In this document: piece after piece, positions 34,701 through 46,359 of the stretch
Layout: every line of letters starts with the position of its first letter
How positions within the stretch are numbered: the first letter of the stretch is position 1
NCBI GenBank assembly: GCA_025200525.1
Contig: CM045770.1
Location: 83,323,647-83,387,646 of the forward strand
Reading direction: 5' to 3'
Source of the DNA: Camellia lanceoleosa
Taxonomy: Eukaryota > Streptophyta > Magnoliopsida > Ericales > Theaceae
Length of the DNA stretch: 64,000 nucleotides
Position numbers and translations under genes: made by a program
The notes under the pieces: generated by a model
What the model saw: only the letters and a program-made list of their open reading frames with translations
The model's database searches: none
Told to the model about the DNA's origin: nothing

Positions 34701-37700
34701 ATTCTAGCTGGGTGTGTTGAGTCCTTCATAGGGGTTAAATTCACCCAACCTCCATATTTTACAATCCTAAAATTTACGGGAAGGATCCTTTTTGTGGGTT
34801 TTTATGAAGGGAGCAATATAATGTACATACCCATGTTATAGGGTATCTGAATTTGAAACATTTCTGACATAGGATAAAAATTTTAAGGAAAAATAAGAGT
34901 TTGTGGATAGGAAAATTGCAATGAACTGACAAGCTAACTACTTTTTTATTTTATTGTATTATATTGCAAAATTTATGCAAAATTTTTAGTTCTGCTTCCC
35001 CAAATTTCATTGAAAAGAAAGAGATTTATTCATTGGGTAATACTTGGTCATGAGTCCTGTTGGATTAATGGTCATTGGCTATAAAAGTTACACTGTCTAT
35101 CTGCAATGCACCTCACTGACTTTTCTTGGTTTTCTACTGGCTAAGCAAAATGATTAGATAAACAGTCTAGTAGTTTCTATTCTATTATGATCAATTTTAC
35201 ATTAGAATTCTAGAAAATGGATGTGGGAAATGATTCATAGTTCATAATTGTTATTCTCAAAACCAAGATTTTATTGAAATTTCCTGGTTAGGCCAAGCAA
35301 AATGATTAGATAAACAGTCTATTAATTTCTATTATGATCAATTTTAAATTAGAATTCTAGAAAATGGATGTGGGAAATGATTCAGAGTTCATAATTGTTC
35401 TTCTCAAAACCAAGATTTTATTGAAATTTCCTGGTTAGGTTTGCTAACTACTGTTATCATCTCCTTGAAAAACTTGGGGAGTGTAGGGAAGTTTACTGGT
35501 TCATTTTAGTGGGCAAGGCTCCCATACAACCTATGGTATAATTCTGAATGCTTCTCTTTATTCGAAATATTGTAGCGTATGCAAAACTTGTTTTTTTGAG
35601 TCAAAGTTCATGATCGGTGCCTTGATATCTCTTTATTTGAAATATTGTAGCATACGCAAAACATGTTTTTTTGAGTCAAAGTTCATGATCGGTGCCTTGA
35701 TAGACAGTCCCTGTCATACAAGTTTGCCTACCATTGACTATTGCATGGCAACTTCATACTTTCATACATTTGCATCTTTTGCTTGCTTGTATAATTGCAA
35801 AAAAAATATAAAAATAAAAATAAAAAAATAAAAAAAATCTAAAAAAGGAAAGTGTAAATAAAGTGATGGTACCTGTTCTTTTTCATTCCTTTAGTGGATC
35901 CTAAGTTTCATGCTTGACAATGTTTCCAATTGCTTTTGTAATTTAATCAATTTCTGTAGCTTTTTGAAATTCTCTAGTAGTTCTGGGCCATATTAGAGAT
36001 TTCAACATGGTTTCGTAATTGTCACCATGATGGAGAATCAAATGACAGCTTGAATTTTTTTTCCTTCCTAAATTTGACAAAACATTTATTTTCACATCTC
36101 CATTATCATTTCTGAAGGTGCTTTTACATTTTTTTATTATTTTATTTTAATTTTCTTGTGTATTTGTTTCATCACAAAGTTCTTCTAGGTTCCAAATTTT
36201 CTTGGGTTTTATCCAATGAAGGTCCTTCCATGAAACTCTTACACCATCTAAGTAATTTTAAGTGCTGAAAATAATATGGCATCTATTGCTATTCGATTGA
36301 GATTTTGATGATGTGAAAAATATTGCACGTTCTCTTCTTCAAACCTTAACAGAGGCTAGCTAGCAACTGTAATTTCCAGAGAATTTTGAAGAAATTCTAA
36401 TAATTCTTTTGCTTTTGTCATTGCTAATGATTTGCATGTTGATCTCAGTGGGGTCAAAAAGTATATTACTAGTGTTAAGTCCATAATGAGTTGGTTAGTT
36501 TTAGATTTGAAATAAAGTAATATGTATAGCTGTGAAGTTTGGAGTGTTTTTTCAAGAATTGACAAAAGTGGAACTGTAGACTACTCACTTTTTCGTCATT
36601 TAGGCACGTCAGTGTGATTGAATTTTTCACATGCTATACCCTCACCCTCATGCCTTACAATTATTAATGGATAAATAACAAGCTTATCTCATATCTAAGG
36701 AACACAATGACAATCTGATTTTCAATCGAATAGTGCACGCTACTTCTTTTCAATTGCTTTATTAAAGCAAAATCCAAATCCCAAGAAGTTGTCACTCTGC
36801 CATTGCTGAAGGCTCATTTTGTAGGGTGAGAAAGAATCGTCTATGTAATTCCAGGGCTGCCGACATTGCTTTTGAAATTCTTAACTTACCCTTTCTACTG
36901 TTGTTTTCACTAATTTAGTGTATGTTAAGTGCCTTTTGAGTGATTAAGGTACAGAGCAGTTCTGCTTTCAGTCATCACAATGGTGTGACCAAATTGTTTT
37001 GTACTTTGAAATTAAAATAGTTATTCTTTTCTTAAGAACATAATTATAGCCTCTTGACACAGCGGTAATATTGAAACAAGACTAGATATTATCCTAGTAG
37101 ACGAAAGTTCTTGAATCTACAGGAAAAGCGTTGAATGCACAAGGAGTAATACGAAAAATTGAGGATTGTTATCATAAATGTAATACTTCAATAAAGGTTT
37201 ACAGTCATACATAAGAGAATAATCTTAATTCATAATAAGATATGTAAGTCAAATTTGGATACTATGGAGTTATAAACATGCCAAAATAACAGTTTTAAAA
37301 GCAGAAACCTTAAATTAAGTTAATAGGTAAAAGAAAACTTTCTAAAAATGACAACAATACAAATTTAGAAGTTTTGGGAGAAGCAAAGCAATGAGTCTTT
37401 GCCATTGGGCCGTTTCAAATTGAGTATGAGTGGCTTGACCCAAATTTGACTACTTAAACCGGTGACCAGATCCTTCAGTGAGTAGTATGCCATAAAACAA
37501 ACATGGCAGAAAAATGCCCATAACAGTAAACTTGCACTGCTGCATAAAGAGTTGAAACAATTTATTTGGTTAGCTCACATTTTTTTTAATATTTCTTGAA
37601 TACTATGGGTTTGTTTGTATGTAACATTTGTGTTTCACTAATTAATTTGATACTCTTTTTTGTGACTTTTGTTGCACTGTGCTGTCAAAAGATTTGCAGA

Positions 37701-40597
37701 AGGTACAAACAGTATCACCAACAGATGGAAATGGTGGTTTCATCATTTGACACGGTGGCTGGTCTTAGTGCTGCTGCCCCATACATTTCTTTTGTTCTCA
37801 AGACAGTGTCAAGGCACTTCCGATGCCTTAAGAATGCCATCTCAGACCAACTCAAGCACATAAGGAAAGCTTTGGGGGAGGACTTTTCGTCTCCCATCAT
37901 CGGTACTGCAAGCAGTAGCAAAGGCGATACAAGTACATCGAGGTTAACAAATATGGACCATGGTTTTGCAAAGCCAAAAACTGGTGGGCCCAATCTGGGC
38001 TTCCTTGAAGCCCAACAGCACATCTGGAGGCCCCAAAGAGGCCTACCGGAACGAGCCGTGTCTGTTCTTAGGGCTTGGCTATTTGAACACTTTTTGCATC
38101 CGTGAGTCTCTCTCTCTCTCTTGTACGAGTGCATGCACATGCACAAGTTGGTGCAGCATTGGTAATTTGATTTGTAGTTGATTTCTTGTACATATAGGTA
38201 TCCAACGGACACGGACAAGCATATGTTGGCTAGTCAGACTGGCCTATCTCGAAACCAGGTAAGATCAGCACCTTGTTGAGTTTGGGGTTGTTCAATAGCT
38301 TGGTGTTTATGTAAACTTGACCTATAAAAACTCTATTCAACCATTTTGCCTTTGTTTTTGGGCCCATTATTATCATGTTTTCTTGGAATTTCATGTTGAC
38401 TATCTGCCAAGCAATAGCATGGAGCTAAATGATTAGTTGGCTCTAAAAACAAGGAAATGTTGGACAAATTATTAAGTAGCATTGGACGGGCATAGATCAC
38501 GTCGTGTTGCAAACCCATATGATAATTTCAACCTCTCCTAGACTCACACTTTCACATCCGATGACACGAATATGCACATGCACAAATTATTAAGTAGCAT
38601 TGGACGGGCATGACACGAATATGATACAATATGAACACACCGATATGAAAATTTTCAAAAAATTTAGAACATGATATGGTAGAGATGCAACAATAAATAA
38701 TTTTATTTATTTATTTATAGATACAAATGAAAATAATACATTATAAATAAAATTTGTATTGTATTATGTAAAAATAGAAAGAAAATCATTTTCCACATTC
38801 TATGTATTGGAAAATAAGTCCGAACATAAAGTCTTTATTAATTAATTAATTTATTTTTAAAGTTATATTCACAAGTGAATTGGAGTTTTAGGCCTTAGAT
38901 TATTGGTGTCTGAAAGGTGCCGTTTGGTAACACTTACATTTTCGGTTCTTTTATATTTACAAAAATTTAAAAAATTCAAATAAAAACTTGTTTGGTAAAA
39001 TTTTTGATATATAAATCAGTGGTTTCAGTTTATAAATTTGGCCAAAAAATGAAAACACAAAAAATGTATTTTCATTTTGAGTTTTTAGTTTTTTTTTTTT
39101 TTTTTTAACCACCCAACACTAGCCACCACCCGCCACCATTTTCCACCACCGTCTTTCGCCACCGCCACCCACCACCGCCGCCTGCCATCACCACCACTCA
39201 CCACCCACCTGCCACCACCACTACCCACCACCTACCACTCACCACCACCACCTACTAGCCACCCACCTGCCATCCACTCGCCACCACCACCCACCCCTCG
39301 TCGTCGCCACCACCACCCACCTGCCATCCACCCGCCACCACTCGCCACTACCATCCACCACTCACCACCCACTTGCCACCACCAGCCACCTGCCACCCAC
39401 CCGCTACCACCACCACCCATCACCCGCCGCCACCACCACCACCATCATCACCCACCACCCACCTGCCACTCACCTGCCACCACCACCCACCACCACTACC
39501 ATTAGCACCCACTCGCTGCCACCTACCACTCACCACCGTCACCCACCCACCCATCACCACAACTACTCGCTGCCACCGCCACCACCACCACCACCCACTC
39601 GCTACCACCCGCCACCGTCACCCACCCACTACCACCCGCCATCTGTCACCCACTTGCCACCACCACCCGCCACCACCATCCACTCGCTACCACCCACCAC
39701 CCGCCACCGTCATCAACCCACCTATCACCACCGCCAACACCCACCCATCTGCCACCATCAGCTACCCATCACCAACCGTCACCACTTTCCACCACCGTCT
39801 TCCGCCGCCACTTGCCATTTTTTACTCTTTTTTATATTTTTAAAATTTTTTAAACATTTTGTCAATTACCAAACGCGTTTGTAGTTTATGTTTTTCTAAA
39901 AATAAACAAAAATCAGTTTATAATTTTTTTGTAAATATAAACTGAAAATGTAAACGTTACCAAACACACCCAAATTAATCTTTGTCGGGTCATTTATCTA
40001 ATGCACTATTACAAGTTGAATTTTGGGGGGAAAAAAAATAGAAGATACAAAACAGTGTGCCAATGTTACATTACTGCACTAGTGAAAATATTTGATCGAT
40101 TAATGCAGGTGTCAAATTGGTTCATTAATGCCCGAGTCCGGGTCTGGAAACCCATGGTTGAAGAAATACACATGCTTGAAACCAAAGGTTTGGCAGAACC
40201 AAACTCGAACTTAGGCAAAACCAATGGAAAACCCAACGCTGAAAACAATCATCAGCCCACAAACAAGGTCAGTGAAACCGCTATGTCGAGCACGCAAGTG
40301 GAGTGCTTGCAAATTGGCTCCTTGGCAGGCACAGGAGACGAACATGGACACAGACAGAACACAGAACAATGGAATCAGGAGAAGCGGTTCAGAGCGGAAC
40401 AGTGTCAAATCCCAGCTAGCATGGACGGTTCGTTCGTGGGTTTTGTGCCATACCAGCGTGGCGGGCTTGAAATAGGGGGACTTGGAGCGGTTTCACTCAC
40501 GTTGGGACTCAGGCAAAGTGCAGAGCAATTGGAACAAGAAGAGATTCAGATTAGGCAGCATTTTGGAGGTCAGATGATTCATGATTTTGTTGGTTAA
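31791..40597 (+). CDS. BEL1-like (TALE) homeodomain transcription factor, with an in-frame TAG in exon 1
   Basis: BEL1-like proteins are nuclear TALE factors that pair with KNOX proteins and act in meristem and organ patterning. Exons: 31791-33140, 37692-38101, 38198-38258, 40109-40597; all junctions are GT-AG and in phase (about 769 codons). Residues about 333-360 are the SKY box ([10 protein letters not shown], then [13 protein letters not shown]). About 437-520 are the BELL domain, split by intron 1 ([14 protein letters not shown] / [12 protein letters not shown]). About 563-625 are the homeodomain, with the TALE PYP loop and [17 protein letters not shown]-like motifs are GLSLSLS (about 261) and VSLTLGLR (about 735). 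The ATG at 31791 was chosen because it begins [18 protein letters not shown] and has no longer in-frame option. TAG at 32292-32294 interrupts the frame after SQKP; everything after it is open. It may be a nonsense allele, a sequence error, a spliced exitron or reinitiation at 32301. Confidence 0.9.
32064..32294 (+). other. possible exitron spanning the premature stop
   Basis: The donor AAA|GTGAGT at 32064 and the acceptor CCCTAG at 32294 bracket 231 nt (77 codons), in phase 0 on both sides. The premature TAG forms the acceptor. Removing it would join RPVK to DKMHF and restore one continuous frame. The acceptor lacks a strong pyrimidine tract, so splicing is only a possibility. Confidence 0.35.
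35143..35440. repeat. tandem duplication, about 150-bp unit, in intron 1
   Basis: Unit 1 (35143-35294) and unit 2 (35295-35440) both run AAGCAAAATGATTAGATAAA ... GAAATTTCCTGGTTAGG. Differences are few: a small deletion (TTCTA) and scattered substitutions. Confidence 0.85.
35554..35703. repeat. tandem duplication, 75-bp unit, in intron 1
   Basis: CTCTTTATTCGAAATATTG ... GATCGGTGCCTTGATAT occurs at 35554-35628 and again at 35629-35703 with about five substitutions. Confidence 0.85.
38259..40108 (+). other. intron 3 of the BEL1-like gene, enlarged by a MITE
   Basis: GTAAGA donor and a TTAATGCAG acceptor, phase 0, within the homeodomain (between LSRNQ and VSNWF). More than half of the intron is the CCACC MITE at 38916-39971. 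A 30-bp segment (ACAAATTATTAAGTAGCATT...) is repeated at about 38464 and 38583. Confidence 0.85.
38916..39971. mobile_element. MITE with a 0.7-kb CCACC minisatellite core
   Basis: The left end GGTGCCGTTTGGTAACAC and the right end (reverse complement) GGGTGTGTTTGGTAACGT are inverted, with longer mirrored subterminal AT-rich sequence (TTACATTTTC). AAA flanks both sides (38913-38915, 39972-39974), a possible 3-bp target duplication. The core (39115-39820) is CCACC/CCGCCA/CCATCC repeats. Long proline/histidine-rich frames across it are compositional. A half copy is at 1-327. It sits in intron 3 of the BEL1-like gene. Confidence 0.8.
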
Positions 40598-41685
40598 TAT
40601 CAAACAGTTCTTCTAGTTGCACAGAAATTAATCACATAATTGATCACAACTCTCATAAAGGTGGGACTCGCCTCATGTGGGAGGATTGTGTTTGTTCTGT
40701 GATTGGTTTGTGTGTTCGTAGAGTTTTTCAATATGGAACTATCTCTTGCATAATCAAACAAGAGAATAAAAAGTGAAAAATGATATACCTCATTAAGCTA
40801 AAGAGGTTTATTGAACGAATATGAAATCATTGGATTAGATTGGAGATGGATTATGATAATGTATTATAGTGGTTTATAGATTAAGAGCTGAAATCCATGA
40901 AGATGCTCTTTGCAAGAATTTTTATAAGTTGATAAAAATGAAATTCAAGTGAAAAGATGAATCATTTGCATTCATCCATGGATATACCATTGTTTATTAA
41001 TATTTCTGTAATTGGGAAAAATAGTGAGCCTCCGAGAAATTAAATCAACAATTGTATGGATGTTAAAGAGTTGTCTAAAAGTAATTGTTTGCATCTTTTA
41101 CAGGACTCATATATCATCAAATGAATTTTATGGTTTTATTTTATTGAAACTTGGATGGTGTTATCATATTTATTATTTACTATGAGGATTCACACAACGA
41201 ACACTTTTTAGTATAACCAGTGATGTTTCTCTTGTCACCTCTTGATCTTGTAAAAAGTTTTATCTATACTAATAGTATATTAAGTGAAGGCTGGATTTTC
41301 AATTGTGAGCGTAATTGTTATATAGAGAATAGAGAAGTGTACAAGACTTGAAACTTGGACCTTGGGTTTAGGGGAAAATTCTACACACAGGCTATGATAT
41401 TAATTTTAATTTTATTTTTACTTATTTCAATCGTGTGCCAACTGTTAGTATGGTTTAATGTATAGATTTTAGAAGTAATAGTGAGAACCCTCCTGTATTA
41501 TAAGTATTGGCATTTTACTAGTTACCATTGTGTATATATATGTATATATATTTTAAAAATAAAATAAAAGTTGGTAGTATTTTAAATTTACACGTGACAC
41601 AGAATTTGTGACTCCTTACCTCCATGATCAGTACCCAATTTGGGTGATAAGAATTTTTTTGATTCAAAGGACATATTAAAGCAAC
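40598..41685. other. 3' flank of the BEL1-like gene and intergenic DNA
   Basis: The 3' untranslated region follows the stop at 40595-40597. A possible polyadenylation signal (GAGAATAAAAAG) is at about 40762. Beyond about 40800 the sequence is AT-rich with no gene seen, except a short (TATA) run near 41530. Confidence 0.55.
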
Positions 41686-41689
41686 AGAA

Positions 41690-42660
41690 AAGAAACATAA
41701 GAGTTCAAGGCATATAGCCTTGACAAACAAAAAGATGACCCAATCATATATGCACCAAGCAGGCTTGCAATCTCACTAGGAGGGTCATCAAGGGTTACTA
41801 AAGTCCCATTATGATCTACACCCATGTTAGCCAAACCATCTGCAGATTTGTTGCCATCTCTGAGAATGTGGCTTATGGTACAGTTGCACCTTTTCATAAG
41901 AAATCTTGCATTTTCAAGTAGAGCTAGGGAAGTGGGGAAGAGTTTCGCCTTGCATAAGTTTTACTACTTGCTCCGAATCAGATTTGATGATGATGTCCTT
42001 CATTCCTTCTCTAGCATTAAGGTGAGACCTTCGCATAGCCCTCAAAGCTCAGCTTCCACACTTGTTGCGTTCTCTAGTTTTCCATGATAGCATTGCACCC
42101 AGGAACTTCTCTCGCCTCTGAACCAGGGTTTCCTTTAGCGCATCCATCTGTATTGAGTTTAATTTTCCCTACAAAAGGACAATTCCATTTAGTAGCACAA
42201 ATTAGAGTTTGACCTGTTAAAAAATCAGATTGAAAGGGGTCAAAAGTTTCTGAAGCTTGATGGTAGATGCTTCTTATGGCTTCCTGTGCATTCCCTTCTT
42301 GGTGAAAGATGGTGTTGTTCCCGTCTTTCTAGATTCTCCGAAGAGTGAATACAAAGATAGTTTCCCAAGGGATGTTTAGAATTTCTTTCTTTTTGCTCTT
42401 CAGGTTGACTAGGATCTATTGGTCAATCCGCGTGTTGATATTAGAATCCAACCACCTGTTATCTATGATGTTCACCCAGATTTCCTTGGCTTTAGGACAG
42501 TCCCTAAGGAGATGGCTTAGATCTTCTTTGGCTAGGTTGCACCTGGAGCAGGTATCAATCGTAGTTAGACCTCTAATTCTTCTTTGGTGGATTGTTGTAG
42601 TCTTCCATGAAGCAATAACCAGCAGAATCCCTTCAGCTGTTGAGGCATTTTGAGGTGTTT
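41690..42660 (-). pseudogene. LINE-type zinc-binding RT tail and RNase H relic
   Basis: Read on the minus strand from about 42660 down, it shows the RT zinc-binding pattern found in plant LINEs and their host derivatives (TCSRCNLAKEDLSHLLRDCP at about 42510-42570). RNase H pieces follow: KIKLNTDGCAKGNPGSEARG at about 42100-42165, then ISHILRDGNKSADGLANMGV at about 41810-41880, and the tail SEIASLLGAYMIG. Stops and frameshifts break it. No upstream RT or endonuclease remains. It is either a 5'-truncated LINE or a dead copy of the plant RNase H family derived from LINEs. Confidence 0.75.
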
Positions 42661-43772
42661 GGGTGCTAAGATTACATCAATTAGAAACAAGCTTATTGTA
42701 ATCCAATTCAAAGCCCAATTAAAACTCATATTGTAGCCAGGCCCAAAATTATGAAGAAAGATGAGTCACTGTAAACCCAAATTTGCTAATGAATGGCTCA
42801 TATCATATTCCATATTTATTCTACCAACCAGCAATTAATCAGTTTTTTCTGTTTTTGTTATTTGACTTAGAGTCATTAGAACCGATAACACAATTTGCAA
42901 TTTAACTATAACAATGATATTCCCATTTCAATTTAAACTTCTCATAGAAAGAGTGAGAATCTAAAGTAAAAAATAAAAATAATCATTTGAATGATGAAAG
43001 AGATGTAAATATCTCATAAAAAAATTAAAAAAAAAAATTCAAATATACGGCTGTTATTGCTAATTGATATGCATTAATTGGAAACAAAAATGAGTATGAA
43101 TAATGATTTTTACTGATTTAGTTTTTGGCGTCATTCTTCACAATTGAAGTGAGTCCTTTCATGTGTGCTTCCATGCATGCATGAATAAAATCGATAATTG
43201 TTCAGTAGTCTTTGGCATAATGTGTCATTTGCTTGTGGCCAAAAAAAATTTACATGTGAAACAAGCCAACTCACTTTTTTTAAGTAATTGAGAGATAACG
43301 AATAATCCACCTAGTTTTAATTACAATTTTTCATTTGTTCGCAGAACTATGTAAATAATGTCACATGATATTCTGCGAGTATAATAATTTTCTGAATAGA
43401 TTAGCTTAGGTTCATATGTATGTATATATTAACAGTTGTAGGAAGAGAATAAGGAAAGGAAAACCTATATCACACAGTAGATAAACATAAATATCATACC
43501 TGGTAAATGAGTACCGCATCCACTGGGTCAACTCTTACTCAGGCTCATATATATGTTTTTGGAACAAATTCTTAGGCTCATATATTGAAACCAAGAATTT
43601 ATTTAAATACATATGATTGGCACTACAATGCCAAGAACATACCACACCTAAAAACCTAAGTAGATTACATCATATCCAAAACCCACAGAAAACATAGTAG
43701 TATTTAAGATATAAACACACTCACAAAACACAAAGCCACGAAACTTATTAGTTAGTTGTGACTAGTTAGCCT
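42661..43772. other. intergenic, no gene seen
   Basis: AT-rich sequence between the LINE relic and the peptide gene. The last 100-150 bases presumably hold the 3' untranslated region of the minus-strand peptide gene. Nothing else was recognised. Confidence 0.55.
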
Positions 43773-44027
43773 TTAGACCTTGCCACCACCCTGGGGAGTT
43801 CCAGTGCCACTGCCACTGCCACCTCCCCCATTGTAGTTATTGAAGTCCTCCCTAGGGATGTAATGGTGGTTGTCCACACTGCTTCCTGGGTATTCAAATT
43901 TGCTCTCAAATTCGGCTAGCTCTCGATGATCTTGCTTGTGCATTTCGATCATCGTCAAAGCTTTCCTGTTAGCAGCCAAGCTGGAACTCACCATCATCAG
44001 GAGTAGAGCAAGCACAACAAACCTCAT
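43773..44027 (-). CDS. small secreted peptide precursor (84 aa), PSY-like candidate
   Basis: Residues 1-18 (MRFVVLALLLMMVSSSLA) form a clear signal peptide, so the product should enter the secretory pathway. A Lys/Glu-rich middle follows (MIEMHKQDHRELAEFES). A conserved-looking motif EYPGSSVDNHHYIPREDF is at about residues 46-63, and then a Gly-rich tail (GGGGSGSGTGTPQGGGKV). An acidic residue before Tyr, then Asn and His and Pro downstream, recalls tyrosine-sulfated PSY-type peptides, but the spacing differs. I do not claim the family. The frame is intact with a single exon. The ATG at 44027 is the only start that gives the signal peptide. A TATA box lies about 240 bp upstream. Confidence 0.7.
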   Translation of the reverse strand: MRFVVLALLLMMVSSSLAANRKALTMIEMHKQDHRELAEFESKFEYPGSSVDNHHYIPREDFNNYNGGGGSGSGTGTPQGGGKV

Positions 44028-44266
44028 TCTTGATCTTTTTGCTTTCTACTGTGATTCAAAGATGAAAAAAAAAAAGAAGGATTTTTGTGAGCTGACTAGG
44101 GTGAAAATCGAAAACTGTTTAGTTTAGAGGAGCTCGTGAATCAACAATATTGTTTTTGGTATTAGAAATTCAGAATTGCAATTTATTGACTTACCCAACG
44201 GAGAGTCAATGGCTAGATGGTTGAACAATTTGAGTTTGTGGGGGAGAGGAACAAAGATTTTAAGGT

Positions 44267-44277
44267 GTTTATATAGA
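44267..44277 (-). promoter_or_regulatory. TATA box of the peptide gene
   Basis: On the minus strand the sequence reads CTATATAAACACC about 240-250 bp before the ATG at 44027. This leaves a leader of roughly 210 bases if transcription starts about 30 bases downstream. Position and sequence fit a plant TATA box. Confidence 0.6.
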
Positions 44278-44279
44278 CT

Positions 44280-46355
44280 ACCAGCTAGGGCTTGTGGAAA
44301 ATGATGGTTTTTTAAATAAAGGGATCAATTGGATAGGTTTAATCAGGAGTAATTATTAGGTAGTCTTGGAACACATTGTTCATATGGTGCTCCCATCGAA
44401 TGACATATAGAAAACTTTATGGATAGGACAATGCTGACTCACCTTTATAGCGAAAAACTTTATGGTTAGGAGGAAAGGATAACCCATCTAATATGTTTTG
44501 GTTTTTTATTTGTTGGGAGTACCACGTAGACAATGTTATATAATACTATGAGATTATGTAATAATTTTTTTCAGTACAATTTGTGAGGTCCACTATGGGT
44601 TTCACCCCAATGGTCAAAATTGTTCATCTTATAAGTCTCAGCCGGTCATTAAAAAAATAAATTTATTTATCTTCAAAATAAACCTATGATATTTATGATT
44701 TTGAAAACAAACCTTTTTTTTTATTTTTTAATGACAAATATGAAGAAATTGATTTTTTCCGCTAGTTGTACCATACTATTGATGTAATTCTTCTCATTTT
44801 GTAATTAATCTTCTATCAATAAGCTTAAAAATATATATTTTTAAAAATGGGTGATGGAATTTCCACCAAAAGAGGCAACACAAAGTGGGATGCCCATATT
44901 AGAGCAATAAAATGGTTTTTAAAAACAAATAAAATGATGAAGCAGAAGGAAATTGCTTTTTGTCCACAGATGCACACTATAAATAGGGAATCCACCATGT
45001 GAATGGATTGGATTATTAGGCTAAACCTATAGTCAATCAAAAGGCAGTGGAGTGCCTGTTAGTATTGCCTGGTGATGTCAAAGTATAGTTGGAGGGAGGA
45101 GGTGAATTCTCTCTAATGTTTCTTCACAAATCATTAGTCTGTCAAGTGGTGGAATTTTAGTCCAGACATTTGCAAATTTATTATAGGAAAAATTATAGGG
45201 TTTTAATGATTACTTGGTGAATCATATGCAATTTAGCATCATCAGCTTGAAACTATTCCACATTTGGAAATTTAAGTTGTCTTTTGCCTATGTTACATCA
45301 AACTTGAGTACAAGTGTGAGATGCAGATTTATATCTAAAAATTAGACTCATTAAATTTTAAAATTTAAAGATATGTGAGTTTAGTAAACATTGGCCATAT
45401 TTTTATATTTTAATTTTTGAGTTATTTGGACAAATAATTCCAAAGTACACGTTTTGTTATATTTTAGTTTCTAATATTTTAATTATTTCACTTTCGTTTT
45501 AAAGTATGTGTCTTGTATACTTTAGTTCTTAGCATCAACACCGTCAAAATTAGTGTCAAAACTAGAGGGGGAGCATTTGTAGAATTTTATAAATTAAAAA
45601 AAAAATTGAAATATTGGAGATGAAAATGCATACATTGGAGATTAAAATGAAATGAAATGCATAATTTCGGAACTAAAGTTTTGGGATTTTGTAAGATTTT
45701 GGTTGGTCAGTAGCGCAATTTGAACCCAAAGATGAAAAGGCTACCCAATGGTGGGCTCTTAAGATTGGTCGAATCCAACTTGCTAGCCCAATTCTGAGCA
45801 CAAGTGTAGCTTAAAAATCAAATCCAATACAAAAAATCTATCTTAGTTTCATTTAATTGTCCTAAAATTCAATACAAAAACAAAAATTATCTTGGGTTAG
45901 TATTTAAGCATCCTAAATCAATAGATTGCACTTTTTTTTTAAAAAAAAAATAATAACAGACATATCTTATAAAATTACAACCATAAATCATAATAAGAGA
46001 AAATTAATCTGAATTATGCGTATTAAATGGTAAAATTTATTACAAGCTAATCGATCAGTGGAAAAATAATTAGAGTTTTAAATGTATATTTCATTTGATA
46101 TATATAATTTTATATATTAATAATAAAATTCAGTTGACTCATATTCTAGAACTTTTACCGAATTTAATTTAAGTGGATAAATGTTAAACCAGACCAAAGT
46201 TTTCCAAACTTACATTGACACTATACCAATTGAGGTTGATAAAATTGGTTAGTGGGTTTGCAATTTCCATTTCCTAGGATACAATGATGAAATGTGCCAA
46301 GAATTTGTCATAACAAAGGGTCAAATATTCCCTTTATTGGTGAAAATTGAAATTG
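44280..46355. other. intergenic, no gene seen
   Basis: AT-rich sequence with a short minus-strand frame at 44825-45040 that lacks any domain. No repeat family could be assigned with confidence. Confidence 0.55.
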
Positions 46356-46359
46356 ATTT

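Larger units (their letters stand above)
33141..37691 (+). other. intron 1 of the BEL1-like gene (4.55 kb)
   Basis: GTTGGT donor after GAGGAG and a TGTCAAAAG acceptor, phase 0. It contains two local tandem duplications (35143-35440 and 35554-35703), listed separately. No other gene or complete element was recognised. Long introns at this place are usual for BEL1-like genes, where StBEL-type loci also break the BELL domain here (family knowledge). Confidence 0.8.

Noticed and set aside
37050..37140. tRNA-like or SINE-like words (CTCTTGACACAGCGGTAA ... AGTTCTTGAATC)
   Set aside because: The A-box and B-box resemblance is weak, no cloverleaf forms by eye, and no second copy was seen.
39232..39843. 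Long Pro/His/Thr-rich and Gly/Trp-rich reading frames on both strands
   Set aside because: They are direct translations of the CCACC minisatellite; no start context, no domain, and they lie within an intron and a MITE.
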